NCBI RefSeq assembly: GCF_030014955.1
Contig: NZ_JAGRPV010000001.1
Coordinates: forward strand, 7,502,001-7,566,000
DNA length: 64,000 nucleotides
Source: Cohnella hashimotonis
GTDB lineage: Bacteria > Bacillota > Bacilli > Paenibacillales > Paenibacillaceae
Direction: 5' to 3'
Below the pieces are notes generated by a model, which was given only the letters and a program-made list of their open reading frames with translations, was not told the DNA's origin and did not search any database. This document shows positions 25,285 to 33,676 of this stretch, piece by piece. How positions within the stretch are numbered: the first letter of the stretch is position 1; every line of letters begins with the position of its first letter. Position numbers and translations under genes: made by a program.

Positions 25285-26196
25285 TTATCGACCGCTTTTC
25301 CGCACAAACGCCAGCACCTCGTCCACCTGTTGCTCGACGCGATGCGCCTCCGACGAGACGCTCCGGAACAAATCACCGACCGTCCGCAGGCGCTGCGGCA
25401 CCGTCGCGATCGTGAAGTCACCAGGCTCGAAGCCCTCCTCCACTTCGTCCCAGGTCACCGGCGTCGACACGGTTGCAGCGCGCGTCCCCCGCACCGAATA
25501 GACTGCGGCCATCGTCCGTCCCCGCCACAGCTGCAGATAGTCGAAGTACAGCTTGTCTCCCCGCTTCTCCACGACGCGCTCGAGCGTGATCCGGTCCGGC
25601 AGCTGCTCCTGCATGTACCGGGCGACGAACGCGTTGATAAGCCGGGCTTCTTCGAACGTATATTTAGGCGCGATCGGCACGAACACCTGCAGCCCCGTGG
25701 CGCCGGACGTCTTGGGGAAGCTCGCGAGCGACAGCCCGTCCAGCGTCTCCTTCAGCTTCAGCGCGACCTCGCGCACCGCTTCGAATGGCATGCCCTTCGC
25801 CGGGTCCAGGTCGAATACGAGCTCGGTCGGCATATCCTTGCGGTTGTATCGGTCGATCGGCACATGGAACTCGACCGCGCCCCGGTTCGCGAGCCAGGCC
25901 AGCGTCGCCGCATCGTTGAGCAGGATCCGCTCCTTGCCGCCGTACGCGATCCGCGGGAGCCAATCGGGCGCCTCGCCGTGAACCGATCGCTCTTCGACCC
26001 GCTTCCCGCCGATTCCGTCGGGATAACGCCAGACCATGAGCATGCGATCGCGCGTATAGGGTAGCATGTACGGCGCGACCTCCATTAAGAAACGGATCAG
26101 GTCCAACTTGGCGATGCCGGCTTCAGGCCAGACGACACGGTCCGGGTGCGTGATCTCGAGCTCTCTTCCTTCGATCGCGTAGCGTTGCTTTTCCAT
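25285..26196 (-). CDS. ligD: LigD-type primase-polymerase domain protein (stand-alone)
   Basis: A 303-residue archaeo-eukaryotic-primase-like polymerase as found in LigD, which fills and extends ends during non-homologous end joining. Visible motifs: ITHPDRVVWPEAG at the start, HVPIDRYNRKDMPTELVFDLDPAKG carrying the catalytic DLD (about residues 121-145), SGATGLQVFVP with the conserved Ser/Gly, and YFDYLQ with the third acidic residue. ATG 26196 is chosen for AAGGAG about 10 bases upstream; the frame upstream is non-coding. It lacks the ligase and nuclease domains of full LigD. A separate ligase gene lies at 29474. No Ku gene is in the window. Confidence 0.92.
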   Translation of the reverse strand: MEKQRYAIEGRELEITHPDRVVWPEAGIAKLDLIRFLMEVAPYMLPYTRDRMLMVWRYPDGIGGKRVEERSVHGEAPDWLPRIAYGGKERILLNDAATLAWLANRGAVEFHVPIDRYNRKDMPTELVFDLDPAKGMPFEAVREVALKLKETLDGLSLASFPKTSGATGLQVFVPIAPKYTFEEARLINAFVARYMQEQLPDRITLERVVEKRGDKLYFDYLQLWRGRTMAAVYSVRGTRAATVSTPVTWDEVEEGFEPGDFTIATVPQRLRTVGDLFRSVSSEAHRVEQQVDEVLAFVRKSGR

Positions 26197-26336
26197 CGGG
26201 AAAAAACTCCTTTTTGGCACATGCTGGTCATTAATTTGCGCTCGGCGGTCCACATTATGTAGGAGGCGAGGCCGATTAACGGGACGGCATATCGATCGTT
26301 ACTTACCATGATCAGAGCAATGCCAAACCGCGCATA

Positions 26337-26365
26337 ATAAAAAGCCGCACACTGCGCGGCTTTTT
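26337..26365 (-). terminator. Intrinsic terminator after mgsA
   Basis: AAAGCCGC and GCGGCTTT form a stem with a 7-base loop, and A/T runs flank both sides. It lies 40 bases past the mgsA stop on the minus strand. Confidence 0.8.
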
Positions 26366-26406
26366 AGATTCTTCGCGTATGTCGGCTATTGCTAACAATG
26401 GCGGAA

Positions 26407-26910
26407 TTAGACCGAATCGGCACGAGAAAGGCTGAGATCCTCGTCGGCCGGCTTCCCAAGACCGGCAGTAGCGGCGGACGAACGCTTGAAGTGGGCGACA
26501 TTGGCAGGGCGGCGTTGATGAATGATGTCGCGCCAGTGGAAATCCCCACGCTCCAGCGAATGAACGAGCAGCTCTGCGGTCGCCATGTTCGTCGCGACGG
26601 GAATGCCGTATACGTCGCACAGTCGAAGCAAGGCGGTGATGTCCGGTTCATGAGGCTGCGCGACAAGCGGATCGCGGAAGAAAACGAGCAGATCCAGCTC
26701 ATTTTGCGATACCATGGCGCCGATCTGTTGGTCGCCGCCGAGCGGTCCCGATTTGAAGGTCATGATGTCCAGATCCGTATTTTCCATGATCAGCCGTCCC
26801 GTCGTGCCCGTCGCGAACAGCGTATGCGGTTTGAACAAGGCTTGGTAAGCGATCGTGAACGCAATCATCTCTTCCTTCTTGTGATCGTGCGCGACAAAAG
26901 CAACATTCAC
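26407..26910 (-). CDS. mgsA: Methylglyoxal synthase
   Basis: Converts dihydroxyacetone phosphate to methylglyoxal and phosphate, a bypass of lower glycolysis. The protein shows [10 protein letters not shown] near the start, [22 protein letters not shown] with the catalytic Asp, [14 protein letters not shown] and [20 protein letters not shown], all family signatures. GTG 26910 is preferred because it gives MNVAFVAHD, aligning with other MgsA N-termini, and has GAGGTG 6 bases upstream; GTG 26919 is the alternative. The C-terminus is ~30 residues longer than the B. subtilis protein, with an Arg/Ser-rich tail. It is monocistronic with a terminator. Confidence 0.95.
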   Translation of the reverse strand: MNVAFVAHDHKKEEMIAFTIAYQALFKPHTLFATGTTGRLIMENTDLDIMTFKSGPLGGDQQIGAMVSQNELDLLVFFRDPLVAQPHEPDITALLRLCDVYGIPVATNMATAELLVHSLERGDFHWRDIIHQRRPANVAHFKRSSAATAGLGKPADEDLSLSRADSV

Positions 26911-27066
26911 CTCAATCACCTCTGCATTCGATTTTATGTTAGTTATTATTACATAATACTATCATTAATCTTATTTTTCGACAACAACCCATGCAAAACA
27001 AAATTAAATGTCATATTTATTGCCGCAAAGGAGATCTCCATGGAACCCGTCCGCCTTTAATATAAG

Positions 27067-27100
27067 TGATTGATAATATAACGAACCAATTATATAATCA
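27067..27100 (+). promoter_or_regulatory. ars operon promoter and probable ArsR operator
   Basis: TTGATA (27070-27075) and TATAAT (27093-27098) are 17 bases apart, a strong sigma-A promoter. An imperfect dyad, TGATT...AATCA (27067-27071 and 27096-27100), spans both hexamers and is the likely ArsR site. This location would give repression by promoter occlusion, relieved by As(III). Confidence 0.8.
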
Positions 27101-27136
27101 GTTGTAAATATTTAAAGAACTGAAGGAGTGAGATAG

Positions 27137-27463
27137 TTGGTAATCAATCAGACATCGATTGCTGAAATGGCAGACACGATGAAACTTCTTTCAGATAAGA
27201 CTAGACTAACGATCGTCGCCTTACTTAAAGAACGTGAGATGTGCGTTTGCGATATTGTAGACGTTCTGGAAACGACACAACCTAATATCAGTCAGCATCT
27301 GAAGAAGCTTAAAACGGGTGGGATTGTGAATGAGACACGCCGAAGCCAGTGGATTTATTACTCGCTAAATGTGAATGACAAACCCTATTTAAACGAAATT
27401 ATTAGTCAATTACCTTCAATGAAAGATCGAGTAAATGCGCTCCAATCCAATAGCTGCTGTTAA
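27137..27463 (+). CDS. arsR: ArsR/SmtB-family arsenic-responsive repressor
   Basis: A 108-residue winged-helix repressor. The metal-sensing motif EMCVCDIVDVLE (the ELCVCDL-type Cys pair, residues 34-45) lies on the helix before the recognition helix TTQPNISQHLKKLK; a further Cys pair ends the protein (SNSCC). As(III) binding to the Cys pair releases DNA. The start is TTG 27137, 8 bases after AAGGAG. It heads a three-gene operon behind a strong promoter with a dyad. Base composition is clearly AT-richer than the flanking chromosome, suggesting transfer. Confidence 0.95.
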   Translation: MVINQTSIAEMADTMKLLSDKTRLTIVALLKEREMCVCDIVDVLETTQPNISQHLKKLKTGGIVNETRRSQWIYYSLNVNDKPYLNEIISQLPSMKDRVNALQSNSCC

Positions 27464-27475
27464 CTTGGAGGTCCT

Positions 27476-28768
27476 ATGCTAGCCATTGCGTCTATCATTT
27501 TTCTTATAACACTGATTTTTGTGATCTGGCAACCAAAGGGGTTGAATATCGGTTGGTCAGCCTGCGGCGGCGCCATAATTGCACTGATCTTTGGAGTCGT
27601 CAACTTCCAGGATGTGTGGGATGTAACGCAGATCGTTTGGAATGCTACGCTTGCCTTCGTCGCTGTCATTTTGATCTCTTTAATTCTTGATGAGATTGGT
27701 TTCTTTGAATGGGCGGCGCTTCATATGGCCCGCGCAGCCAAGGGTAACGGTAATTTGATGTTCGTGTATGTTATCTTGCTCGGAGCTGCTGTTGCCTTTT
27801 TCTTTGCCAACGACGGTGCCGCACTCATCTTGACTCCGATTGTTCTTGCCATGGTCAGAGCACTGAAATTCGACGAGCGAATGATTCTGCCCTTCATCAT
27901 GGCAAGTGGCTTCATCTCGGACACGGCTTCACTTCCGCTTGTAGTCAGCAACCTTGTGAATATCGTCTCTTCCGACTTCTTCGGCGTAGGATTTGTTGAA
28001 TATGCCAGTCGGATGATCGTTCCGACCCTGTTCTCCGTTGCGGCCAGCCTTCTCGCGCTTTACTTGTTCTATCGTCGAAGCATTCCGAAGCAGTACGATT
28101 TGTCACAGGTGAAGAAGCCGGCGGAAGCGATTAAGGATTTACGTATGTTTAAAATTTCATGGGTTATCCTGGCGGTCCTTCTAATTGCGTATTTGATTAG
28201 CGAGTACATTGATATGCCGGTGTCCATTATTGCAGGCGCGGCTGCGATCATCTTCTTGCTATTGGCGAGACAAAGCCGCGAGGTGCATGCCTGGAAGCTC
28301 GTGAAAGGCGCTCCTTGGGCCGTTGTCGTTTTCTCCATCGGGATGTATGTCGTCGTCTATGGTTTACGGAATGTGGGTCTTACAGACGAGCTGGGCAGCG
28401 TTTTTAAATGGGTAGGCGATCAAGGTCTATTTGTGGCCACGGTGGGCTCCGGTTTTATCGCCGCTATCCTCTCCTCCATTATGAACAATATGCCGACGGT
28501 TATGATCAATGCTTTGGCCATTCAGGATACGAACCCTACAGGTATCATTCGCGAAGCCTTTATCTACGCCAACGTTATCGGCTCCGACTTAGGACCGAAG
28601 ATTACGCCGATCGGGTCATTAGCTACGCTGCTTTGGCTGCATGTACTCTCCAGCAAGGGCGTTAAGATCTCTTGGGGAGCTTATTTTAAGACAGGCATTA
28701 TTCTTACCGTCCCTGTCCTGGTCGTCACGCTCTGCGGATTGTTCCTCTGGCTAAAAGTAATCGGTTAA
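27476..28768 (+). CDS. arsB: ArsB arsenite efflux membrane protein
   Basis: A 430-residue membrane protein of the ArsB/NhaD transporter superfamily that extrudes arsenite with the proton gradient. About 11-12 membrane helices are visible. Characteristic stretches are [54 protein letters not shown] and [27 protein letters not shown] lies just before ATG 27476, 12 bases after the arsR stop. No arsA ATPase is present, so it should work as a secondary carrier. It is middle gene of arsR-arsB-arsC. Confidence 0.96.
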   Translation: MLAIASIIFLITLIFVIWQPKGLNIGWSACGGAIIALIFGVVNFQDVWDVTQIVWNATLAFVAVILISLILDEIGFFEWAALHMARAAKGNGNLMFVYVILLGAAVAFFFANDGAALILTPIVLAMVRALKFDERMILPFIMASGFISDTASLPLVVSNLVNIVSSDFFGVGFVEYASRMIVPTLFSVAASLLALYLFYRRSIPKQYDLSQVKKPAEAIKDLRMFKISWVILAVLLIAYLISEYIDMPVSIIAGAAAIIFLLLARQSREVHAWKLVKGAPWAVVVFSIGMYVVVYGLRNVGLTDELGSVFKWVGDQGLFVATVGSGFIAAILSSIMNNMPTVMINALAIQDTNPTGIIREAFIYANVIGSDLGPKITPIGSLATLLWLHVLSSKGVKISWGAYFKTGIILTVPVLVVTLCGLFLWLKVIG

Positions 28769-28805
28769 ATCCATAAACCAATCCATCTTAAAAGGGGTCA
28801 TTCAA

Positions 28806-29231
28806 ATGTCTAACAAACCGCTCGTTTACTTTCTGTGTACCGGCAACTCCTGCCGCAGCCAAATCGCTGACGGCTTCCTGACCGCGCTTGGCGGAGACAA
28901 GTATGAAGTTAAAAGTGCCGGCTTGGAGGCACATGGACTTAACCCTCGAGCCGTTCAAGTCATGAAAGAGGCTGGCGTCGATATCAGCAACAACAGCTCC
29001 AACGTAATCGATTCGGAAACGCTGAACCGTGCGACCTTCGTCATTACACTCTGCGGCCATGCTGACGAGCATTGTCCGGTTATTAGCAACAAGAATGTGA
29101 TCAAGTGGCACTGGGGCTTTGACGATCCGGCCAAAGCGACCGGCACGGAAGAAGAAATCATGGCACAGTTCCGATCCGTACGCGACGACATCAAGGCTCG
29201 GATTGAGAAGTTCGTTCAAACCGGTGAATAA
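28806..29231 (+). CDS. arsC: Arsenate reductase, thioredoxin-dependent
   Basis: A 141-residue low-molecular-weight-phosphatase-fold reductase converting arsenate to arsenite for ArsB. The P-loop [10 protein letters not shown] carries nucleophile Cys11 and Arg17, and the resolving pair is Cys83 and Cys90 in [11 protein letters not shown]. This is the thioredoxin-coupled pI258-type family. AAAGGGG lies before ATG 28806. It ends the ars operon; a terminator is found at 29328. The same frame continues past the stop for 29 sense codons to another stop, which is noted as a finding. Confidence 0.96.
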   Translation: MSNKPLVYFLCTGNSCRSQIADGFLTALGGDKYEVKSAGLEAHGLNPRAVQVMKEAGVDISNNSSNVIDSETLNRATFVITLCGHADEHCPVISNKNVIKWHWGFDDPAKATGTEEEIMAQFRSVRDDIKARIEKFVQTGE

Positions 29232-29327
29232 GATGACAGCTACAATCAAGCTCATGCATGTCACTGTAAGATTGATATCAATCCGATTCAAAAGGAAGCA
29301 TTAAAAAAGATATTTCAGTAAGTAACA

Positions 29328-29371
29328 GAAGGAGATGCTCTTCAGTGGAGCGCCTCCTTCATTTTTATTTT
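29328..29371 (+). terminator. Intrinsic terminator of the ars operon
   Basis: GAAGGAGATGCTC (29328-29340) pairs with GAGCGCCTCCTTC (29348-29360) around a 7-base loop, followed by ATTTTTATTTT. Confidence 0.9.
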
Positions 29372-29473
29372 CGGCATCCTTTGACTCAATGACCCATAGG
29401 CTCTCCCCAATGTAAAAATAAAGTTCAAATGGAGATACTACGCACTAACGACCGACAGGAAAGGGCAAGGATA

Positions 29474-30424
29474 ATGAAATTAAATCCGGTAATACCTTTT
29501 GAACCTATACTGGCAAACAAAGCTCCTCGGGGGGACAATTGGATATCACAGATCAAATGGGATGGCGTTCGCATGCTCGTCTATTGCGATGGCACAGAAA
29601 CTCGCTTGGTAAATCGCCGACTAAACGATCGGACGCAACAATACCCGGAATTTCTTCTGCCCAATCAATACTGCGCTGCTTCCTCCTTTATTTTAGATGG
29701 AGAATTTGTGGCGTTTGATGAAAAGAAACCATCTTTCCATGAAATTATGAAGCGCGATCGTCTCCGGAAAAAGCAAAGCATTGAGTCAGCAATTACTCAA
29801 GTGCCTGTGACCTACATGGTTTTTGATATTTTGTTTTTAAATGGCAACTGGGTAACCTCGGAAAGTTTAAAGCGAAGACAGGCGTTGTTAAACCAAGTAA
29901 TCACACCTACTGATAAAGTTCAGATTGTCCAGAATTTTTCTAACGCTGATGCTTTACTTGATTTGATGAAGGTTCACAATATGGAGGGTGTTGTCACTAA
30001 AAACTTGGATAGCAGCTATGCTATTAACGGTAAGGATTCCCGATGGCAAAAACGAAAATTGAATAAAGATTTATATGCCGCCATTGGCGGGGTTACGTAT
30101 CGTGGAGGGACAATTAATGCGCTCTTATTAGGTGTCTATTCTCAAGATTCGTTTATCTATATCGGCCATTCGGGAACAGGAAAGTTAACCAATGCTCAGT
30201 GGAAAGAACTTACTCGAAAAGTGGAACCCTTTATCGTTCCATGTTCGCCCTTTGTGAATATTCCCGATCGACATGAAGAGGCGATTTGGGTCAAACCGCA
30301 AATCGTCGTAAAAGTTCAATTTTTTGAATGGACCCCTGCAAATACAATGAGGCATTCAAGCATTCAGAGCGTTATTGAGCGTATGGTCCCGACCGAATGT
30401 ACCTTCGATCAGGTTACTACATAA
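29474..30424 (+). CDS. ATP-dependent DNA ligase, LigD-type, stand-alone
   Basis: A 316-residue ATP-dependent ligase: adenylation domain plus OB fold. Motif I is KWDGVR with the nucleophile Lys near residue 29. LDGEFVAFD is motif III, YMVFDILFLNG motif IIIa, MEGVVTKN motif IV and WQKRKL motif V. The OB part includes YIGHSGTGKLTNAQW. It would seal ends for NHEJ. ATG 29474 with AAGGA upstream is preferred over ATG 29429, which has no site. The gene is much AT-richer than the LigD polymerase gene, and a broken high-GC ligase relative lies directly downstream. It looks acquired together with the ars block. Confidence 0.9.
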   Translation: MKLNPVIPFEPILANKAPRGDNWISQIKWDGVRMLVYCDGTETRLVNRRLNDRTQQYPEFLLPNQYCAASSFILDGEFVAFDEKKPSFHEIMKRDRLRKKQSIESAITQVPVTYMVFDILFLNGNWVTSESLKRRQALLNQVITPTDKVQIVQNFSNADALLDLMKVHNMEGVVTKNLDSSYAINGKDSRWQKRKLNKDLYAAIGGVTYRGGTINALLLGVYSQDSFIYIGHSGTGKLTNAQWKELTRKVEPFIVPCSPFVNIPDRHEEAIWVKPQIVVKVQFFEWTPANTMRHSSIQSVIERMVPTECTFDQVTT

Positions 30425-30460
30425 AAACACTCGCGAAGTCCCAATTACTATCATCATAAG

Positions 30461-30605
30461 CACATCGGCCATACCGGAACGGGCAGACTGACAAAGGGCG
30501 AATGGCGAGTGGAGATGGCGGGAAGGCCGCGCGCTGCGCCAGCCTTCCATTCAAGCGTTCGTGAATGCGTCGCCGGAGCAATGCAAGCTGCCTTGGGTTG
30601 AATGA
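30461..30605 (+). pseudogene. Remnant of a second, high-GC LigD-type DNA ligase (C-terminal end)
   Basis: Codons from 30461 read HIGHTGTGRLTKGEW, the OB-fold segment that in the intact neighbour is YIGHSGTGKLTNAQW. After a frame change the DNA reads EWRWREGRALRQPSIQAFV and continues to PWVE and TGA at 30603, matching the family C-terminus (neighbour: RHSSIQSVIE). About 45 residues between the two EW positions are missing, consistent with a deletion between similar GAATGG and GAGTGG sequences. The 5' part of the gene is absent. Its GC content matches the host. Confidence 0.82.
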
Positions 30606-30642
30606 ATATGGCTTGATCGGCCCTAAGCTCCCGAATCTCCGG

Positions 30643-31245
30643 TTACGCAAACTCCTTTTTCCGCTTCAGGTATTGGAGGTAGCTGTAGAGAGACATGACG
30701 ATGGCGATCCCGAAGATCCAGGCCGGCAGGAAGCGAAGCATCGCGAATGGGGTTTCGAACAGAAAGGCGCGCCAGAAAGCCGCCCCTTCCTTCTCCCACA
30801 AGCCCTCGGTTAAATAACTCGCTTTGACATCGAACAGGGCGGCAAAAATATTCCCGTTGAAGATCGCGCAGGTGTAGACGAAAAAGAGACATGCCGTTGT
30901 CAGCGCATAATGCGTCAGGCGCTTGTAGAAGGCGACCTGCGAGCCGGCATCGGAAAAAATCTCGTCGCGGCCGTCCGCGGGTTTCTGCCAATACTGCACG
31001 CTGCCCCAGCGACTGCCCTTCAGATGCGCCCATCCGAAATCCGCGTAGGTTGCCTTATACTCCTCGTAATTCTCGACGCTCATCTGACGCTGGTAGTCGA
31101 GACGGATGACCATCTTGCGATCGGAAGGTTCAAAGACGTATCCGCCAAGCGAGCCGATCCTGCGGCAAACGTAGCCTTCGGCCAGTCGATCGTTCAGCCA
31201 CTTCTCCTCTTTCAGCAGGTTAGCGAACCATTTCCGTTTTTTCAC
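30643..31245 (-). CDS. DUF2812-family membrane protein
   Basis: A 200-residue protein with the DUF2812 pattern: KKRKWFANLLKEEKWLNDRLAEGY at the N-terminus, a conserved YVFEPSDRKMVIRLDYQ strand and YWQKP. Two membrane helices follow near residues 115-135 and 165-185. GTG 31245 is chosen because GAGG lies 7 bases upstream; ATG 31263 inside padR is the alternative. It directly follows a PadR gene (they overlap or abut), the usual partnership of DUF2812, but the molecular role of DUF2812 is unknown. Confidence 0.85.
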   Translation of the reverse strand: MKKRKWFANLLKEEKWLNDRLAEGYVCRRIGSLGGYVFEPSDRKMVIRLDYQRQMSVENYEEYKATYADFGWAHLKGSRWGSVQYWQKPADGRDEIFSDAGSQVAFYKRLTHYALTTACLFFVYTCAIFNGNIFAALFDVKASYLTEGLWEKEGAAFWRAFLFETPFAMLRFLPAWIFGIAIVMSLYSYLQYLKRKKEFA

Positions 31246-31246
31246 C

Positions 31247-31552
31247 TTAATCCCTCGTTTCATAGAGTGATAGCAGATGCTCTACCCTTCTCCGCTCGAT
31301 GGCGAGGATGCGCTCCCCGTCCTGCGTGATCCGGTATACCTTCCGGCGGCCCGTCTCGCCCGGCACCGGGGCGATCCAGCCGTGCTTGCTCAGGTTCTCC
31401 ACGGCGCCATACAACGTCCCCGCCGCCAGGATGACCGTCCCTTCGCTCATCTCCTCGACCGTCTGCATGATCGCATATCCATGAAGCGGCTCCTTGAGCG
31501 CCAGTAAAATATAATGCATCGTTTCCGACAGTGGCAGCAGCGGATGCTTCAT
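31247..31552 (-). CDS. PadR-family regulator (short form)
   Basis: A 101-residue PadR of the subfamily lacking the long C-terminal domain. HYILLALKEPLHGYAIMQTVEE, LAAGTLYGAVENLSKHGWI and RKVYRITQDGERIL form the winged helix (residues 12-85). AAAGGGGG lies 6 bases before ATG 31552. It forms an operon with the DUF2812 gene and probably represses that operon, because its promoter is packed with ACAGTT/AACTGT half-sites. Confidence 0.93.
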   Translation of the reverse strand: MKHPLLPLSETMHYILLALKEPLHGYAIMQTVEEMSEGTVILAAGTLYGAVENLSKHGWIAPVPGETGRRKVYRITQDGERILAIERRRVEHLLSLYETRD

Positions 31553-31570
31553 GCGGCGCCCCCTTTCTAT

Positions 31571-31640
31571 ATACAGTCTAACTGTACAGTTGAACTTAAT
31601 ACGATTATATACAGTTCAACTATACATTTCAACTGTATAT
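31571..31640 (-). promoter_or_regulatory. Promoter of padR-DUF2812 with clustered operator half-sites
   Basis: On the minus strand TTGAAA (31627-31632) and TATAAT (31604-31609) are 17 bases apart. ATATACAGTT (31607-31616) and AACTGTATAT (31631-31640) form a perfect 10-bp inverted repeat that covers both hexamers. Further ACAGT/ACTGT units lie at 31573-31590. Binding of the PadR protein here would shut off its own operon. Confidence 0.82.
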
Positions 31641-31722
31641 TGAAAATCTGGCCTTTACGAACGAAAGACGCCAGTCGCCCCCAAACAGCAAGGGCAAGCT
31701 GGCGCCTCTTATCTCTCGGCTC

Positions 31723-32391
31723 TCACGATTTAACGTCAACATCGTCGATATAATACGCGAATATGGGTTCGATCGGCTTAAAGTACAGGTAACCATCGTC
31801 TTCCCAATGCTGAAAATGCAGATCCATCCGCGCGTCGCTCCAAGGCTCGGGCGTGCCCTTGGTGTGGAGACGTCCCGGCAGCACAGGCGCCTCCGTCACG
31901 GCCGGAAACTCCTGATACCCGAACAGCAGGTTCTCGTGCATCGCGATAATCTCGTATTTGGGTCCGTGGAACGCGCGCTCTTCCTGCAGCTGATAGTGAT
32001 AATAAATGTAGCTGGCGACCATCTCCGGCTTCAGATGCGCGACTCTCCCCGCCCGCCGTTCGACCGGGTCCTTGCGCAGCCAGTGCTCGACGCTCGCGGG
32101 CTCGTTGAAGCGGAAGACGTCGATCATCGGGATCCACTTCCGCGGCTGCGCTTGCCCCGGCCATTCCTTCAAGCAGGGCGCGGCATCACCTGCGATCTCC
32201 TCAGGCGCTACAGGGCTGTCGATGCATTCGTAGTAGAGGAACAGATTGTTTGTCCAGTGAAAGGCCGCCGCTGTCATCACCCGCCCGGCCCGGATCAGAC
32301 TCAGCGCCTGCCCGCTTTTGACGAGCGTCTCAATGCCCGTTTCCTTTTTCCCGTCCGACCATTCGGCCCGGTAGATTCGCCGCTCGATCAC
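31723..32391 (-). CDS. Uncharacterised protein, 222 residues
   Basis: The protein is soluble, rich in Trp and Tyr, and without signal peptide. It alternates beta-like segments (AAFHWTNNLFLYYECI, MIDVFRFNEP, ASYIYYHYQLQEE, YEIIAMHENLLFGYQEFP), giving the impression of a duplicated ferredoxin-like or dimeric alpha-beta barrel module. I do not recognise it with certainty. GTG 32391 has GAGG 8 bases upstream; GTG 32400 is possible. It is not clearly in an operon: padR starts 170 bases downstream in the same orientation with its own promoter. Confidence 0.6.
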   Translation of the reverse strand: MIERRIYRAEWSDGKKETGIETLVKSGQALSLIRAGRVMTAAAFHWTNNLFLYYECIDSPVAPEEIAGDAAPCLKEWPGQAQPRKWIPMIDVFRFNEPASVEHWLRKDPVERRAGRVAHLKPEMVASYIYYHYQLQEERAFHGPKYEIIAMHENLLFGYQEFPAVTEAPVLPGRLHTKGTPEPWSDARMDLHFQHWEDDGYLYFKPIEPIFAYYIDDVDVKS

Positions 32392-32465
32392 AAGCCGCAC
32401 CTCGCTTCATCCTTGATCGACACCGTTCGCACGACTCGACAACCATTATACCTCACGAGCAGCCT

Positions 32466-32819
32466 TCAGAGCCGTCCGATAATCACGAGTACCGCGAGCG
32501 CCAGAAACACGACGTTAATGCCGATCTCCCGGTATTCGCCGCGGAAGATATGGAAGAGCGCGCCGAACAGAACGACGGCGGCCAGCGCGATCGCCGCGAT
32601 CGGCGTCAAAGCCGGCGCGATCCCTGTCGCCTCGGGCAGGATCAAACCGAGCGCGCCGAGCAGCTCCAGGACGCCGACCGTGACGACGAAGCCTTTTGGC
32701 ACCTCCTTGACCCAGCCCCATGCGGCAGCTCCCTTTTCATACTGGACCGCCTTCATCCATCCCGCGTATAGAACCCCCACCGCAAGCAATCCCTGCGCGA
32801 TCCATAATACGATATTCAT
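32466..32819 (-). CDS. DoxX-family membrane protein
   Basis: A 117-residue protein with four membrane helices (residues 5-22, 45-62, 68-86, 98-115) and the DoxX pattern GVLYAGWMKAV and LELLGALGLILPEATG. DoxX proteins are small inner-membrane proteins linked to quinone or thiol redox stress; the exact reaction is not settled. It starts at ATG 32819 and is divergent from an HxlR regulator, the same pairing as catD/catE-type stress modules, so induction by electrophiles is a reasonable inference. Confidence 0.88.
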   Translation of the reverse strand: MNIVLWIAQGLLAVGVLYAGWMKAVQYEKGAAAWGWVKEVPKGFVVTVGVLELLGALGLILPEATGIAPALTPIAAIALAAVVLFGALFHIFRGEYREIGINVVFLALAVLVIIGRL

Positions 32820-32960
32820 CCTCCGATTCCCCTTATCCCGTGTGTCGTCAACCCTCGTCTATAGCCTATAATAGGAGGTAGAACGACGCGCCGGAAGAAG
32901 GCACTTAAACCATACAAGGTATAGAAAAGAAAACCTTAGACCACGACTGGAGGCCGCGGC

Positions 32961-33305
32961 ATGACGGCTTATTGCAAATTCGAGACGACGCTCGAGATTC
33001 TCATCGGCAAGTGGAAGCCCGTGATCCTGCTGCGCCTGCTCGCGAGCGGCACGATGCGGTTCAGCGAGCTGCAAAGGTCGATTCCCGACATCACCAAAAA
33101 GATGCTCTCGCAGCAGCTGAAAGAGCTCGAATATCATGATATCGTTCACAGAGAGGTCTATCCGTCGATTCCGCCCAAGGTGGAATATTCCATCTCGGAA
33201 TACGGGCAGCGCTTAACGCCGATCCTGCAAGCCATGAACGATTGGGGCGTCGGTCATCTCGCGCATTTGACCGAGCTGTACGGGGAGGAACGCTCTGCGG
33301 AGTGA
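32961..33305 (+). CDS. HxlR-family transcriptional regulator
   Basis: A 114-residue winged-helix protein with the HxlR signature: a Cys near the N-terminus (TAYCKFETTLEILIGKWKPV, Cys5), LLASGTMRFSELQRSIPDITKKMLSQQLKELE for the helix-turn-helix, and the wing YPSIPPKVEYSISEYG. The lone Cys could sense aldehydes, quinones or disulfide stress as in HypR/QorR relatives. GGAGG lies 7 bases before ATG 32961. It is divergent from the DoxX gene, its likely target. Confidence 0.93.
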   Translation: MTAYCKFETTLEILIGKWKPVILLRLLASGTMRFSELQRSIPDITKKMLSQQLKELEYHDIVHREVYPSIPPKVEYSISEYGQRLTPILQAMNDWGVGHLAHLTELYGEERSAE

Positions 33306-33315
33306 TCCGCGCGCG

Positions 33316-33561
33316 TTAGTCCCGATCGTCGCGGCCCGTATCGTTCGGCAGAGGAACGGCAGCGGACTTAAACAGATCCTTGCGCCAAAATTCGACGACG
33401 GTATGGTCCGCCAGCTCCATGGATGCCCACGAGTTTTTGTATCTCAGCCCGTACCCGTCCATCATGTCGATCGCGCTTTGAACGTCCGCGTTCCCCACCC
33501 GCAGCTCCATCGACACCACTTGGCCCATCATCTTCAACAGCCGTTCCAGCTCAGCGCTCAT
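33316..33561 (-). CDS. Small uncharacterised protein, 81 residues
   Basis: The frame is consistent and Shine-Dalgarno supported: GGAG lies 6 bases before ATG 33561, and an upstream ATG abuts a GGAGG. The product starts MSAELERLLKMMGQVVSMEL, is acidic/amphipathic and has no membrane helix. It is convergent with the HxlR gene 10 bases away. No family recognised. Confidence 0.6.
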   Translation of the reverse strand: MSAELERLLKMMGQVVSMELRVGNADVQSAIDMMDGYGLRYKNSWASMELADHTVVEFWRKDLFKSAAVPLPNDTGRDDRD

Positions 33562-33676
33562 CCGCCGCTCCATCCTCCGATCATGTTTCCCTTTAATGAC
33601 AGGGTTTCATGATCCCCTCTTTTGTGGTAAATTATTCCCCGTAATCAACCACTTCACTGCGGAAGGACGGATATTG

